64,000 nt of DNA. It comes from Flavobacterium gawalongense (lineage in GTDB: Bacteria; Bacteroidota; Bacteroidia; Flavobacteriales; Flavobacteriaceae). The translations under genes were made by a program, and so were the position numbers. The DNA lies in assembly GCF_007097265.1 (NCBI RefSeq), contig NZ_VJZP01000006.1, positions 62,001-126,000 on the forward strand, in the 5' to 3' direction. How positions within the stretch are numbered: the first letter of the stretch is position 1; the number at the start of each line of letters is the position of its first letter. This document shows positions 45,400-54,900 of the stretch, piece after piece. The notes below the pieces were generated by a model. The model did not search any database. It saw only the letters and a program-made list of their open reading frames with translations, and was not told the DNA's origin.

Positions 45400-47493
45400 A
45401 TGAATAAGGCCATATATATAGCAACAAGTGAACAAAATAGTGGTAAATCGATTATAACTTTGGGGCTGATGAGTATGCTTATTGGCAAAACAGCCAAAGT
45501 CGGTTATTTTAGGCCTATTATAGAAGATTTTGAAGAAGGAGGATTTGACAATCATATAGAAACCGTGATTGGTCATTTTGGGTTGGATATTCAATTTGAA
45601 GATGCATATGCTATTACAAAAAGTAAACTAATCAAAAAGAAGAATAAAGGGAAAATAGGTGAGGTCCTTGATTTAATTATTGAAAAATACAAGAAATTAG
45701 AAGAACATTTCGATTTTGTTTTGGTTGAAGGAACCAGTTTTACTGGGGAAGGAACCGTTATCGAATTAGATATGAATGTTTTGATTGCCAAAAATCTTGG
45801 AATTCCAACTATTATTGTGGGTTCAGGAGTGGGTAAAACATTAGAGGAATTAATCGATAGTTTGTACCTAGTATACGATTCATTCAAAGTTAAAGAAGTA
45901 GAAGTTTTGGCCGTTATTGCGAATAAAGTCGAACCTGAAAACATTGAATTGGTGACTACTGGTTTAAGAAAAAGTTTACCGGAGAGTGTATTAGTGAATT
46001 CAATTCCTTTAATTTTAAATTTGAATAATCCCACAATTCAAGAAATTGTAAACAAATTAGATGCTAAAGTTTTATTTGGTTCCGCTTATTTAAACAATCA
46101 GACAGGTAATTTTAGTGTGGGTGCCATGCAGCTTTGTAATTACTTGTTGCACTTGAAAGAAAATAGTCTGGTGATTACGCCCGGAGACAGAGCCGACATT
46201 ATTCTTGGTGCATTGCAAGCGAATGAATCGGTAAATTATCCAACAATTTCGGGAATACTTCTTACGGGAAATATATTACCTGAAGTTAGTATTTTAAAAT
46301 TGATAGAAGGACTTTCTCCTGTTGTTCCCATTTTTGCTGTAGAGGAAGGAACGTATTATATTACCAATAAAATAGGTTCCATTAAATCCAAAATTTACGC
46401 TAACAACAAACAAAAGATTGAAACTTCCATAAACACTTTCGAAAAGTATGTAGACTTAGATAATTTGGCTGAAAAGCTAATTACTTTTGAAGCTGAGGGA
46501 ATGACGCCAAAAATGTTCCAATACAACTTAGTAAAAAGAGCCAGAAAGTATAGAAAACATATTGTTTTACCGGAAGGGAATGACGAAAGAATCATTATTG
46601 CGGCTTCGCGATTATTAGCGATGGATGTGGTTGATATTTCGATTATTGGGAACAAAAAACAAATAGAGAATAAAGTTTCGGAACTGGGTTTAGCTTTTGA
46701 TTTTTCTAAAATACACATCATTAATCCAATAGAATCGTTGCATTACGATGATTATGTAAATACGTATTATGAGTTGCGAAAAGCAAAAAACGTAACTTTA
46801 GGAATGGCCAAAGATTTGATGGAAGATGTTTCGTATTTTGGGACGATGATGGTATATAAAGGCGATGCAGACGGAATGGTTTCCGGCGCGGCACATACCA
46901 CACAACAAACTATTTTACCAGCCTTGCAATTCATTAAAACAAAACCCAATTCCACTGTGGTTTCTTCCATATTTTTCATGTGTTTAGAAGACCGGGTTTC
47001 TGTTTTTGGGGATTGTGCCATCAATCCAAATCCTACCGCCGAGCAACTGGCAGAAATAGCGATTTCCTCTGCCGAGTCCAGTTTGGCTTTTGGAATTGAA
47101 CCAAAAATTGCCATGCTTTCCTATTCATCTGGTTCTTCAGGAAAAGGAGATGAAGTCGATAAAGTAAGAACAGCCACGGAAATAGTAAGAAAAAAACGTC
47201 CAGATTTAAAAATTGAAGGACCTATTCAATATGATGCAGCAGTTGACATGGCTGTCGGAAAAAGTAAAATGCCAAATTCAGAAGTGGCAGGACAAGCCAG
47301 CGTTTTGATTTTTCCGGATTTAAATACGGGAAATAACACGTATAAAGCGGTGCAAAGAGAAACTGGCGCACTAGCAATTGGTCCAATGTTACAAGGATTG
47401 AACAAACCTGTAAATGATTTAAGCCGAGGTTGTACAGTAGATGATATTATAAATACAGTCGTGATTACAGCGATTCAAGCACAGGGGCTGTAG
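45400..47493 (+). CDS. pta: Phosphate acetyltransferase, long form
   Basis: 697 residues, the long Pta with three domains: N-terminal P-loop/BioD-like domain (IYIATSEQNSGKSIITLGL, residues 1-200), DRTGG-type regulatory domain (about 210-360; NSLVITPGDRADIILGAL), and the catalytic PTA_PTB domain (about 375-695; IVLPEGNDERIIIAASR, KGDADGMVSGAAHTTQQ, YSSGSSGKGDEVDKVR, VAGQASVLIFPDLNTGN). Interconverts acetyl-CoA and acetyl phosphate. Paired with ackA 121 bp downstream for acetate overflow or ATP from acetyl-CoA. Confidence 0.97.
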   Translation: MNKAIYIATSEQNSGKSIITLGLMSMLIGKTAKVGYFRPIIEDFEEGGFDNHIETVIGHFGLDIQFEDAYAITKSKLIKKKNKGKIGEVLDLIIEKYKKLEEHFDFVLVEGTSFTGEGTVIELDMNVLIAKNLGIPTIIVGSGVGKTLEELIDSLYLVYDSFKVKEVEVLAVIANKVEPENIELVTTGLRKSLPESVLVNSIPLILNLNNPTIQEIVNKLDAKVLFGSAYLNNQTGNFSVGAMQLCNYLLHLKENSLVITPGDRADIILGALQANESVNYPTISGILLTGNILPEVSILKLIEGLSPVVPIFAVEEGTYYITNKIGSIKSKIYANNKQKIETSINTFEKYVDLDNLAEKLITFEAEGMTPKMFQYNLVKRARKYRKHIVLPEGNDERIIIAASRLLAMDVVDISIIGNKKQIENKVSELGLAFDFSKIHIINPIESLHYDDYVNTYYELRKAKNVTLGMAKDLMEDVSYFGTMMVYKGDADGMVSGAAHTTQQTILPALQFIKTKPNSTVVSSIFFMCLEDRVSVFGDCAINPNPTAEQLAEIAISSAESSLAFGIEPKIAMLSYSSGSSGKGDEVDKVRTATEIVRKKRPDLKIEGPIQYDAAVDMAVGKSKMPNSEVAGQASVLIFPDLNTGNNTYKAVQRETGALAIGPMLQGLNKPVNDLSRGCTVDDIINTVVITAIQAQGL

Positions 47494-47514
47494 TTATGAG
47501 TTTAAACTAAGAAT

Positions 47515-47546
47515 AAACAAACAAACAAACAAACAAACAAACAAAC
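47515..47546. repeat. AAAC microsatellite, eight units
   Basis: Eight perfect AAAC units (32 nt) in the pta-ackA gap. It starts 22 bp after the pta stop. Such tetranucleotide tracts change length by slippage. Confidence 0.95.
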
Positions 47547-47558
47547 ACAAAGTATATC

Positions 47559-47595
47559 CACCCAGTCTCCCTCTCCTTTGGAGAGGGTTGGGGTG
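47559..47595. repeat. REP-like GC-rich hairpin between pta and ackA
   Basis: CCCTCTCC (47569-47576), TTT loop, GGAGAGGG (47580-47587), with outer CACCC / GGGTG. The sequence (CTCCCTCTCCTTTGGAGAGG) is of a type found in many intergenic places in bacteria. It could weaken or stabilise ackA transcription. Confidence 0.75.
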
Positions 47596-47614
47596 AGGAA
47601 AAAACTAATAAATA

Positions 47615-48814
47615 ATGAAAATAGTAATAATAAATTCAGGGAGTTCATCCATAAAATACCAATTAATCGACATGCCGGCTAATGAAGTCATTTGTTCGGG
47701 GATGATTGACAGAATAGGATTGGAAACTTCAAATCTTACTTACGTAACCAATAATAATAAATTAGAAGAAACGTTGCCTATTCCAAATCATAAAATTGGT
47801 TTGAAAAAAATCGCTCAATTGTTAATGGACGAGACAGTTGGAGTTATTAAAAGTACTGATGAGATTGAAGCTGTCGGGCATCGTGTGGTGCATGGCGGCA
47901 GTGCTTTTTCGAATACCGTAATCATTACCAGTGAAGTAAAAGATAAAATCAGACAGCTTTTTGATTTGGCACCTTTGCATAATCCTGCTAACTTGGAAGG
48001 AATAAATGTTGCGTCAGCAATTTTCAATACAGCAAAGCAAGTGGCTGTTTTTGATACGGCTTTCCATCAGACGATTCCTGTCGTGGCGCACAAATATGCA
48101 TTGCCCAATTACCTTTTGACTGAAAATAAAATACGTGTATATGGTTTTCATGGAACGAGTCACAAATATGTTTCGGAAAATGCAATTCATTATTTGAAAC
48201 AAAATTCTAAAAATAAAGGCTCGAAAATTATTACGATACATTTAGGAAATGGATGTAGCATGACAGCTATAAAAGACGGGAAAAGTGTCGATCATACGCT
48301 TGGTTTTGGTCCAATGAATGGTTTGATTATGGGAACCCGAAGCGGAGATGTGGATCAATCAGTGATTTTTTATCTGGTTAATTCGTTAGGGTATTCGCTT
48401 GAAGCCGTAAATACGATGCTGCAAAAACAAAGCGGAATGCTAGGACTTACCGGTTATAGCGATTTGAGAGACATTGAAGCAAATGCAGAAAAAGGAAATG
48501 TTGATTGTCAGTTGGCTTTAGATATGAATGCGTATCGGATTAAAAAATACATTGGTTCATACACTGCAGTTTTAAATGGTTTAGACGCTATTGTTTTTAC
48601 AGCAGGAATTGGAGAGAATTCCTCTTACATTCGAAAACTGGTTTGTACGGATATGGATTATTTCGGAATTGAATTAGACGATTCCAAAAATGAAACTCGT
48701 TCTAAGGAAATTCGAGAAATTAATACACCCGATTCAAAAACAAAAATATTGGTTATTCCAACCAATGAAGAAATAGAAATTGCAAATCAGGTATTTGAAT
48801 TGCTTTCAAATTAA
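47615..48814 (+). CDS. ackA: Acetate kinase
   Basis: 399 residues with the complete ASKHA acetate kinase motif set: IVIINSGSSSIKYQL at the N-terminus, AVGHRVVHGG (around 90), VFDTAFHQTIP (around 145), GFHGTSHKYVS (around 175, His180-type), GLIMGTRSGDVD, and FTAGIGENSSYIR (around 330). Transfers phosphate between acetyl phosphate and ADP. Forms an operon with pta, separated by the AAAC repeat and a GC-rich hairpin. Confidence 0.97.
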   Translation: MKIVIINSGSSSIKYQLIDMPANEVICSGMIDRIGLETSNLTYVTNNNKLEETLPIPNHKIGLKKIAQLLMDETVGVIKSTDEIEAVGHRVVHGGSAFSNTVIITSEVKDKIRQLFDLAPLHNPANLEGINVASAIFNTAKQVAVFDTAFHQTIPVVAHKYALPNYLLTENKIRVYGFHGTSHKYVSENAIHYLKQNSKNKGSKIITIHLGNGCSMTAIKDGKSVDHTLGFGPMNGLIMGTRSGDVDQSVIFYLVNSLGYSLEAVNTMLQKQSGMLGLTGYSDLRDIEANAEKGNVDCQLALDMNAYRIKKYIGSYTAVLNGLDAIVFTAGIGENSSYIRKLVCTDMDYFGIELDDSKNETRSKEIREINTPDSKTKILVIPTNEEIEIANQVFELLSN

Positions 48815-48830
48815 AAAATGTCATTTTCTG

Positions 48831-48858
48831 AAAAAGCTTCTGCAGAGAAGCTTTTTTT
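48831..48858 (+). terminator. ackA terminator
   Basis: Perfect 11-bp stem AAAAAGCTTCT / AGAAGCTTTTT with loop GCAG and a T-run. It separates ackA from the regulator that begins about 30 bp further. Confidence 0.9.
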
Positions 48859-48888
48859 ATGGTTTTTATTTAAGAAATCTGTTTATAT

Positions 48889-51654
48889 TTGGAGATAAAA
48901 CGCCACATTTTGAAAGTAAGAATTACAGCAATAATCCTATTATATTTTATTTCATTCCAACTTTATTCTCAAGAGTTACTTCCTTTCGTCGAAAATTACA
49001 GCAAATCTAATTATCAGGGCGATAACCAGATTTGGAATGTGGCGCAAGGAAATGATGCTGCCATGTATTTTGCTAATAATTATTATTTACTGCGATACGA
49101 TGGCGTAAAATGGGAGAAATATACCTTGCCTAACAAAACAATTATTCGCTCCATAATGGTTGACGGCAACAAGATTTATTCTGGTTCTTATAAAGAATTT
49201 GGGTATTGGTTTCGAAAAGAAGGAAAGATGCATTATGTTTCGATTTCCAAAGGCAATAAGGTTTTTGATGAAAAGAACAATGAAGAAATTTGGAAGATAT
49301 TTAAGTTTAATAACAAAATTTACTTTCAGTCCTTTAATGGGGTTTTTCTCTTTGATGGAAAAGTAATCAAGGAAATAAAGCTTACCTTTCTTATTTCCTA
49401 TTGCTTTGTGGTAGATAATGAATTATTGATTGCTTCAGTAGAGAAAGGGATTTATAAAATGAATAATGGTCGTATAGAAAAAGTAAAAGAATGGTCAGTT
49501 TTAGAAAATAATGTCATTCATGCCATTCAAAAACACCAAGACAAAACATATTTTTTTACTAAAAAAAATGGTGTTTATGTTCTGGAAAATGGCGTTTTGA
49601 TTGCTTGGAAAAATCCTTTAAATGACATTTTGAAGGCTGCAAACATTAACATTGCCCAGTTTATAAAAAGCAATAAACTGATAATAGGAACAGCAAATAA
49701 AGGGGTTTACGTTTTTGATTTGAATGATGGTTCTTATAAAAACATCAATCGAAATAACGTCTTGATGAACAATTCTATTTTAAGTATTGGTCAGGACAAA
49801 GAGAATGATTTATGGTTGGGACTGGATAATGGAATTGCTCATATTGAAGTCAATTCTCCTATTTCTATTTTTTATGACAGTTCAGGGATTTTAGGTTCTG
49901 TCTATTCGGTGGCAAGCACTGCAAAGGGCTATCTGATGGCTTCTAATCATGGTGTTTTTAAATATGAGGACAAACAACTTTCATTGGTTCCAAATACACA
50001 AGGCCAGGCTTGGAATATCAGTAAAATAAATAATAAATACCTCATAGGCCATAATGAAGGGACTTTTATCTATGATAACGGATCATTCAATAAATTAAGT
50101 ACTATAAATGGGGGTTGGAATTTAACAAAAAGCAGCATTAACAATTCGTATTTGCAAGCTACTTACAGTGGTGTGATCATTTATAATGACGCTAATGATT
50201 TGAATAAAAAGATAGTTGTAGAAGGACTATTGAAGCCTATTAAATATGTGGCCCAAAACAGGAAAAATGAGATTTGGGCTGCGGATAATAACAGAGGTTT
50301 GTATCGAATTCTTTATAATGATGCCTACGAGACAATCGATATCGATAATGTTACCCAACGCAGTAAAATCAACAATGATTTTGGCGTAAAAATATTTGAG
50401 TTCAGAAATGAAATCCTTTTTTTAATACACAATTCCTGGTACACTTATAATTCAATCACCAATCAGTTGGAAGGGAATGAATTGTTTAATTCCAATTTCA
50501 AAAACGTCTCTGATATTGTTGCTATTGACGAAAATAACTTCATGGTGCTTCAAGATGGACTTTTGTATCATGTTTATGCAGATGATAATAAATTCATTAG
50601 AAATAGTATTCAGGAGAAATATTATAAAGGAAAAATCATCAATGATAATTTGAAAGTATATAAGAATAACGACAGTTATCTTTTGAATCTGGATGATGGT
50701 TTTATTTCTCTTCAATTAAAATATAAAAATAAGCCAAGAACAAATGTAAAGATTGAAGCTTTCAACGATGATGTTTTGGTGGAAAATAAATCAAAAATCA
50801 AGCATAATTCAGAGCTTAAAATACATGTAATATCCGGAATTTATGGAGCGACAAGACCGGATTTGTTTTATAGAATAAATGGGACAAAAGAATTCATTCC
50901 TATAAAAGAAGGATTGATTATTTTGAATAACCTCAATAGTGGTTCTCACGATGTGACTATTTATGGTAACGATGGTTTGCATTATAATAAAGTTTCCAAT
51001 TTTCAATTCATTGTTGCAAAGGCATGGTATTTTTCTTTGTGGATGATTTTAGTGTACCTGATTGTTATAGGTTTGATATTATATCTTTATTATAAATGGA
51101 ATAAGATGAAATATATTCAGAAACTGAAATTACAGGAAGAAGAATTAAAGCATCAAAAGAAAATTCTGGAAATGGAATTAAAAGCCGAAAACGAGTTGAA
51201 TGTTCAGGAGTATGAAAAGCATATTTTAGAACTCGAATTACAGTCAAAATCATCAGAAGTAGCTGGTAAATCACTTTCGATTGCCAAGCAAAGTGAAATG
51301 ATAGAGAATATTCAAGGAATTTTAGATTCTGAAACGGATTTCAACAAACTAAAAAGCGAGATAAAAAAGGCCATAAAAATCAATGCGGTTAACAAGCATG
51401 AATGGGAAACATTTGAAACAAATTTGAATCAAATTCATAATGAGTTTATAATTAACCTTTCTAAAAAATATCCAAACCTGACTTCTAAGGATATTAAGCT
51501 TTGTATTTACTTAAAAATGAATCTTTCCTCCAAAGAAATTGCACCAATGATGAATATTTCTTTCAGAGGTGTTGAATTGCATCGCTATCGATTAAGAAAA
51601 AAATTGAACCTTGTTCAGGATGAAAACCTTTCCAAGTTTTTATTAAATATATAA
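48889..51654 (+). CDS. SusR-like membrane-spanning PUL regulator (propeller, Y_Y_Y, HTH)
   Basis: 921 residues. No ATG near the start: the frame opens at TTG 48889, or at TTG 48910, which would give a cleaner signal peptide (ending near QLYSQ). Residues about 30-630 are a two-component-regulator beta-propeller with repeats such as VFLFDGK, NDLWLGLDNGIAHIE and EIWAADNNRGLYR. A Y_Y_Y domain (about 640-705) precedes one membrane helix (WYFSLWMILVYLIVIGLILYLYY, about 711-735), a coiled coil (740-800) and a C-terminal LuxR-like helix-turn-helix (LTSKDIKLCIYLKMNLSSKEI, NISFRGVELHRYRLRKKLNL, about 863-907). There is no kinase domain. This matches SusR, which binds the oligosaccharide in the periplasm and activates susC from the membrane. 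Placement just before the second susC fits. Confidence 0.9.
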   Translation: MEIKRHILKVRITAIILLYFISFQLYSQELLPFVENYSKSNYQGDNQIWNVAQGNDAAMYFANNYYLLRYDGVKWEKYTLPNKTIIRSIMVDGNKIYSGSYKEFGYWFRKEGKMHYVSISKGNKVFDEKNNEEIWKIFKFNNKIYFQSFNGVFLFDGKVIKEIKLTFLISYCFVVDNELLIASVEKGIYKMNNGRIEKVKEWSVLENNVIHAIQKHQDKTYFFTKKNGVYVLENGVLIAWKNPLNDILKAANINIAQFIKSNKLIIGTANKGVYVFDLNDGSYKNINRNNVLMNNSILSIGQDKENDLWLGLDNGIAHIEVNSPISIFYDSSGILGSVYSVASTAKGYLMASNHGVFKYEDKQLSLVPNTQGQAWNISKINNKYLIGHNEGTFIYDNGSFNKLSTINGGWNLTKSSINNSYLQATYSGVIIYNDANDLNKKIVVEGLLKPIKYVAQNRKNEIWAADNNRGLYRILYNDAYETIDIDNVTQRSKINNDFGVKIFEFRNEILFLIHNSWYTYNSITNQLEGNELFNSNFKNVSDIVAIDENNFMVLQDGLLYHVYADDNKFIRNSIQEKYYKGKIINDNLKVYKNNDSYLLNLDDGFISLQLKYKNKPRTNVKIEAFNDDVLVENKSKIKHNSELKIHVISGIYGATRPDLFYRINGTKEFIPIKEGLIILNNLNSGSHDVTIYGNDGLHYNKVSNFQFIVAKAWYFSLWMILVYLIVIGLILYLYYKWNKMKYIQKLKLQEEELKHQKKILEMELKAENELNVQEYEKHILELELQSKSSEVAGKSLSIAKQSEMIENIQGILDSETDFNKLKSEIKKAIKINAVNKHEWETFETNLNQIHNEFIINLSKKYPNLTSKDIKLCIYLKMNLSSKEIAPMMNISFRGVELHRYRLRKKLNLVQDENLSKFLLNI

Positions 51655-51721
51655 ATAAGTTATATTTTTTATAGATACTATATTATTTAAGTCAATTCTT
51701 TACGAAATTATAATACATCAT

Positions 51722-51744
51722 TACTACATCATATAGATGTAGTA
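51722..51744 (+). promoter_or_regulatory. Inverted repeat in the susC promoter region of PUL 2
   Basis: TACTACATC, 5 bp, GATGTAGTA, a perfect 9-bp inverted repeat; a further half site ATGTAGTA is at 51818-51825. It lies 153 bp before the SusC start and is a candidate site for the SusR-like regulator encoded upstream. The -7 region is not clear (TAATTTGG near 51865 is the closest). Confidence 0.5.
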
Positions 51745-51896
51745 CAATGCCTCTTTACCTTTCTTAGCTACTTTAAAACATAGATTTCTTGTCGTTTTTC
51801 AATATTTTGATGTATTCATGTAGTAACTCCATTATGGTTACTATAACGTTGTAATTATCTAATTTGGCTCCACTAACTTTAACAAATTATTAATAT

Positions 51897-54896
51897 ATGA
51901 GAAATTTTATTTTTAGCTTTTTAGCACTCATTCTACTTCCGGCGTACATGTCTGGTCAAGTAATTAAGGGAAAAGTATTGGATAAGGATGGGATTGGAAT
52001 TCCTGGAGCAATGATAATTGCTGCCGATTCTAAGACTTCAGCTGATACTGATTTTGACGGTAATTTTAATATCAATGCCAAAGTAGGTGAGGTATTAAAA
52101 ATTAGCATGGTAGGTTTTGATGCCATATCAGTGAATGCAACATCCGGGGTTATGAACATTACTTTGAAAGAAGCCAAAGACACCGAATTAAAAGAAGTGG
52201 TTGTTATTGGATATGGAACCAGAAAAAAGATTGATAATACCACCGCAATTACTTCATTAAAAGCAGAAGAAATATCTAAAACCAAAGTTTTGAATGCTTC
52301 ACAAGCAATACAAGGTAAAGCCGCTGGTGTTCAAGTAATTTCTTCAGACTTGCCGGGAAGTACACCTTCTGTTGTTATTAGAGGTTTAGGAACTGCATTA
52401 GGAGGAAGAACTCCTTTATTTATTGTAGATGGTATGCCTACTGAGAATATTAATAACATCAATACCAATGATATTACATCATATGAGATATTGAAAGATG
52501 CTTCTTCATTAGCAATCTATGGAACCAGAGCTGCAAATGGTGTAATCATAATTACTACCAAAAAAGGAAAAGGGGATAAGGTTTCTGTAGAATTTGAAAG
52601 CTTTGCAGGTTTTAGAGAGCCTCTGAAAAAAGTAAAAATGGCAGGAAGTAACAAGTATGCTCATTATTCGAATGCAGCTTTGCAAACGACCACTTTTTCA
52701 CAAGATCAACCTTTAAATACAGATTGGTTTGATGCAATTACCAGAACAGGATCGTATAATCAAAATAACGTATCGGTTTCTGGAGGAACAGAAAATATAA
52801 AATACTTTTTCAGTTTAGGAAATTATCAAGAGAAAGCAATTCTTAATGGCTTAGATTACAGTCGTACTACTTTTAGAAATAATAATGAATACAAAATTTC
52901 TAAAAAATTGACTTTGAATCAAAACTTTAGTTTCGGTTCAACAAATTCAACTCCAAAACCATTGAGTGCTTTTACAAATGCGTACAAGCAATCTCCAATA
53001 GTTCCGGTTCGTTTTCCAAATGGACAATATGGTGTGTCTTTTGTTGGAAACGATGGTTTTGCAGGAACAACAGGTTCTTCATTTAATAATGTAGGGAATC
53101 CTGTAGCTCAATTAGACTTTTTTAATGAAAAGCAAAAAAGCATAACATTGCAGGGCGGTTTAAAATTAGACTATGAAATTGTAAAAGCATTAAAATTTAC
53201 ATCGCAGTTTAATGGAGAATATTATACTTGGAAAAACTACAATTTCGAAGATACTAAAAACATCTGGTTAGCTGCTGATCCAAGTAGAGTTGCCTCTCAA
53301 TACAGTGCTACAGCTAATATCAATTTATTAACTAAAGGAAGAAATCAATATTTCAACTGGAACTTATCTAATTATTTTACTTACAACAAAATTTTTGGAG
53401 AAATTCATGATATTGAAGTAACTGGAGGTATTGAAACTTCTGTTAAAGGTTCAAGAGAACAATTGACTATTGCCAGAAAAAATGTGAATGCTGATGCTAA
53501 TTATTGGTCTTTAAAAGATGTTGATTATGTGGGAACCGTGACTAGCTATAAGGATGAAGTTTTTAATGAAAATAAATTGGCTTCTTATTTTGGCAGATTC
53601 CAATATAAATTAATGGACAGATACTTATTTACTGGTACAATTAGACGTGACGGTTCATCAAATTTTGGTAAAGATTACCGTTGGGGAACTTTCCCTGCCT
53701 TTGGTTTAGGCTGGATTGTTACCAAAGAAGAATTTTTGGCTAATGCAAAAGCAATCAATTTATTAAAATTAAGAGGAGGTTGGGGTAAATTAGGAAACCA
53801 AAATGTTCCTCTTAATAACCAAGCTTATACTTCAGGACTTAGTAGTTATTTGGGAGGTTCTATATTGAATGAAGGTACTACTATTAATTCTCAAGTTGAC
53901 CCGAGTTTATCATGGGAAATTACAGAAGAAGCTTCTGCAGGTGTAGATTTTGAATTATTAGATAACAGATTGAAAGGATCGTTTGATGTTTATGATAAAA
54001 AAACAACTAATGTCATTTTAAATACAAAACCTTACACCACTTCTGGAATAAGCAATGCTTCACCTGCACATGTTGGGGAAGTTTCTAATAAAGGATATGA
54101 AGTAGCTTTACGTTGGGATGATAAACTAACCGATAACTTGAGTTACTGGATTGGAGGTAATTTTTCTAACAACAAAAATGAACTTACAGGTTTAAAAAAT
54201 GCGACACTATCTCCAATTAATGGAGGAGGTTTAGGAAACGGACAGTGGACAAAATTACTGGATAATAGTTCTGTAGGTCAGCCATTGGGTAGTTTCTTTA
54301 TGTATGAATATGCTGGTTTAGATGCTGCAAATGGTAAAATGTTATATTTTGACGCTAACGGTGCAAAAGTAACCCAAGATGTTTTAGCAGAAGCGGATAA
54401 AAAATATGTAGGTTCTATTTTACCAACTTCAACTTATGGTGTTACTTTAGGTTTGAACTATAAAAACTTTGATTTATCAGTTGATGGATACGGTACTTCT
54501 GGAGCAAAAGTGTACAACGGTAAAAAAGCACAACGTTTTACTGGAGAAAACATTGAAGAATCACTGGCAACCAATTTCTGGACACCAAACAATACAACTG
54601 CTTTGAATCCTGCACCATTTAATTTAGTTCCGGTAGCTTCTACTTACTATTTAGAATCAGGGGATTTCTTTAGAATCAATAATATTACGCTAGGATATAA
54701 AATTCCATTAGAAGGAGAATTTTTGAATTCTTGTAGAATATATGTGAATGCGATAAATCCATTTATTACTCAAAAATTCTCAGGTTTTTCTCCCGAATTA
54801 AATGGTAATGGCGATCCTTATGGGACTCAAGGTATCGAGTTGGATGCTTACCCTACATTAAGATCGTTTGTTATTGGTGCTAATTTAAAATTTTAA
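51897..54896 (+). CDS. SusC/RagA-family TonB-dependent receptor, PUL 2
   Basis: 999 residues, complete. Signal peptide (to about MSGQ), carboxypeptidase-like domain (VIKGKVLDKDGIGIPGAMII, residues 20-100), the SusC-type box LKEVVVIGYGTRKK, plug domain (VLNASQAIQGKAAGVQVIS; PSVVIRGLGTALGGRTPLFI ... VDGMP; YEILKDASSLAIYGTRAANG), then a beta-barrel with RRDGSSNFG and a C-terminal strand RSFVIGANLKF. The outer-membrane channel works with the SusD that begins 4 bp after its stop. By neighbour content, the cargo is probably an oligo-beta-glucan. Confidence 0.97.
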   Translation: MRNFIFSFLALILLPAYMSGQVIKGKVLDKDGIGIPGAMIIAADSKTSADTDFDGNFNINAKVGEVLKISMVGFDAISVNATSGVMNITLKEAKDTELKEVVVIGYGTRKKIDNTTAITSLKAEEISKTKVLNASQAIQGKAAGVQVISSDLPGSTPSVVIRGLGTALGGRTPLFIVDGMPTENINNINTNDITSYEILKDASSLAIYGTRAANGVIIITTKKGKGDKVSVEFESFAGFREPLKKVKMAGSNKYAHYSNAALQTTTFSQDQPLNTDWFDAITRTGSYNQNNVSVSGGTENIKYFFSLGNYQEKAILNGLDYSRTTFRNNNEYKISKKLTLNQNFSFGSTNSTPKPLSAFTNAYKQSPIVPVRFPNGQYGVSFVGNDGFAGTTGSSFNNVGNPVAQLDFFNEKQKSITLQGGLKLDYEIVKALKFTSQFNGEYYTWKNYNFEDTKNIWLAADPSRVASQYSATANINLLTKGRNQYFNWNLSNYFTYNKIFGEIHDIEVTGGIETSVKGSREQLTIARKNVNADANYWSLKDVDYVGTVTSYKDEVFNENKLASYFGRFQYKLMDRYLFTGTIRRDGSSNFGKDYRWGTFPAFGLGWIVTKEEFLANAKAINLLKLRGGWGKLGNQNVPLNNQAYTSGLSSYLGGSILNEGTTINSQVDPSLSWEITEEASAGVDFELLDNRLKGSFDVYDKKTTNVILNTKPYTTSGISNASPAHVGEVSNKGYEVALRWDDKLTDNLSYWIGGNFSNNKNELTGLKNATLSPINGGGLGNGQWTKLLDNSSVGQPLGSFFMYEYAGLDAANGKMLYFDANGAKVTQDVLAEADKKYVGSILPTSTYGVTLGLNYKNFDLSVDGYGTSGAKVYNGKKAQRFTGENIEESLATNFWTPNNTTALNPAPFNLVPVASTYYLESGDFFRINNITLGYKIPLEGEFLNSCRIYVNAINPFITQKFSGFSPELNGNGDPYGTQGIELDAYPTLRSFVIGANLKF

Positions 54897-54900
54897 TATT

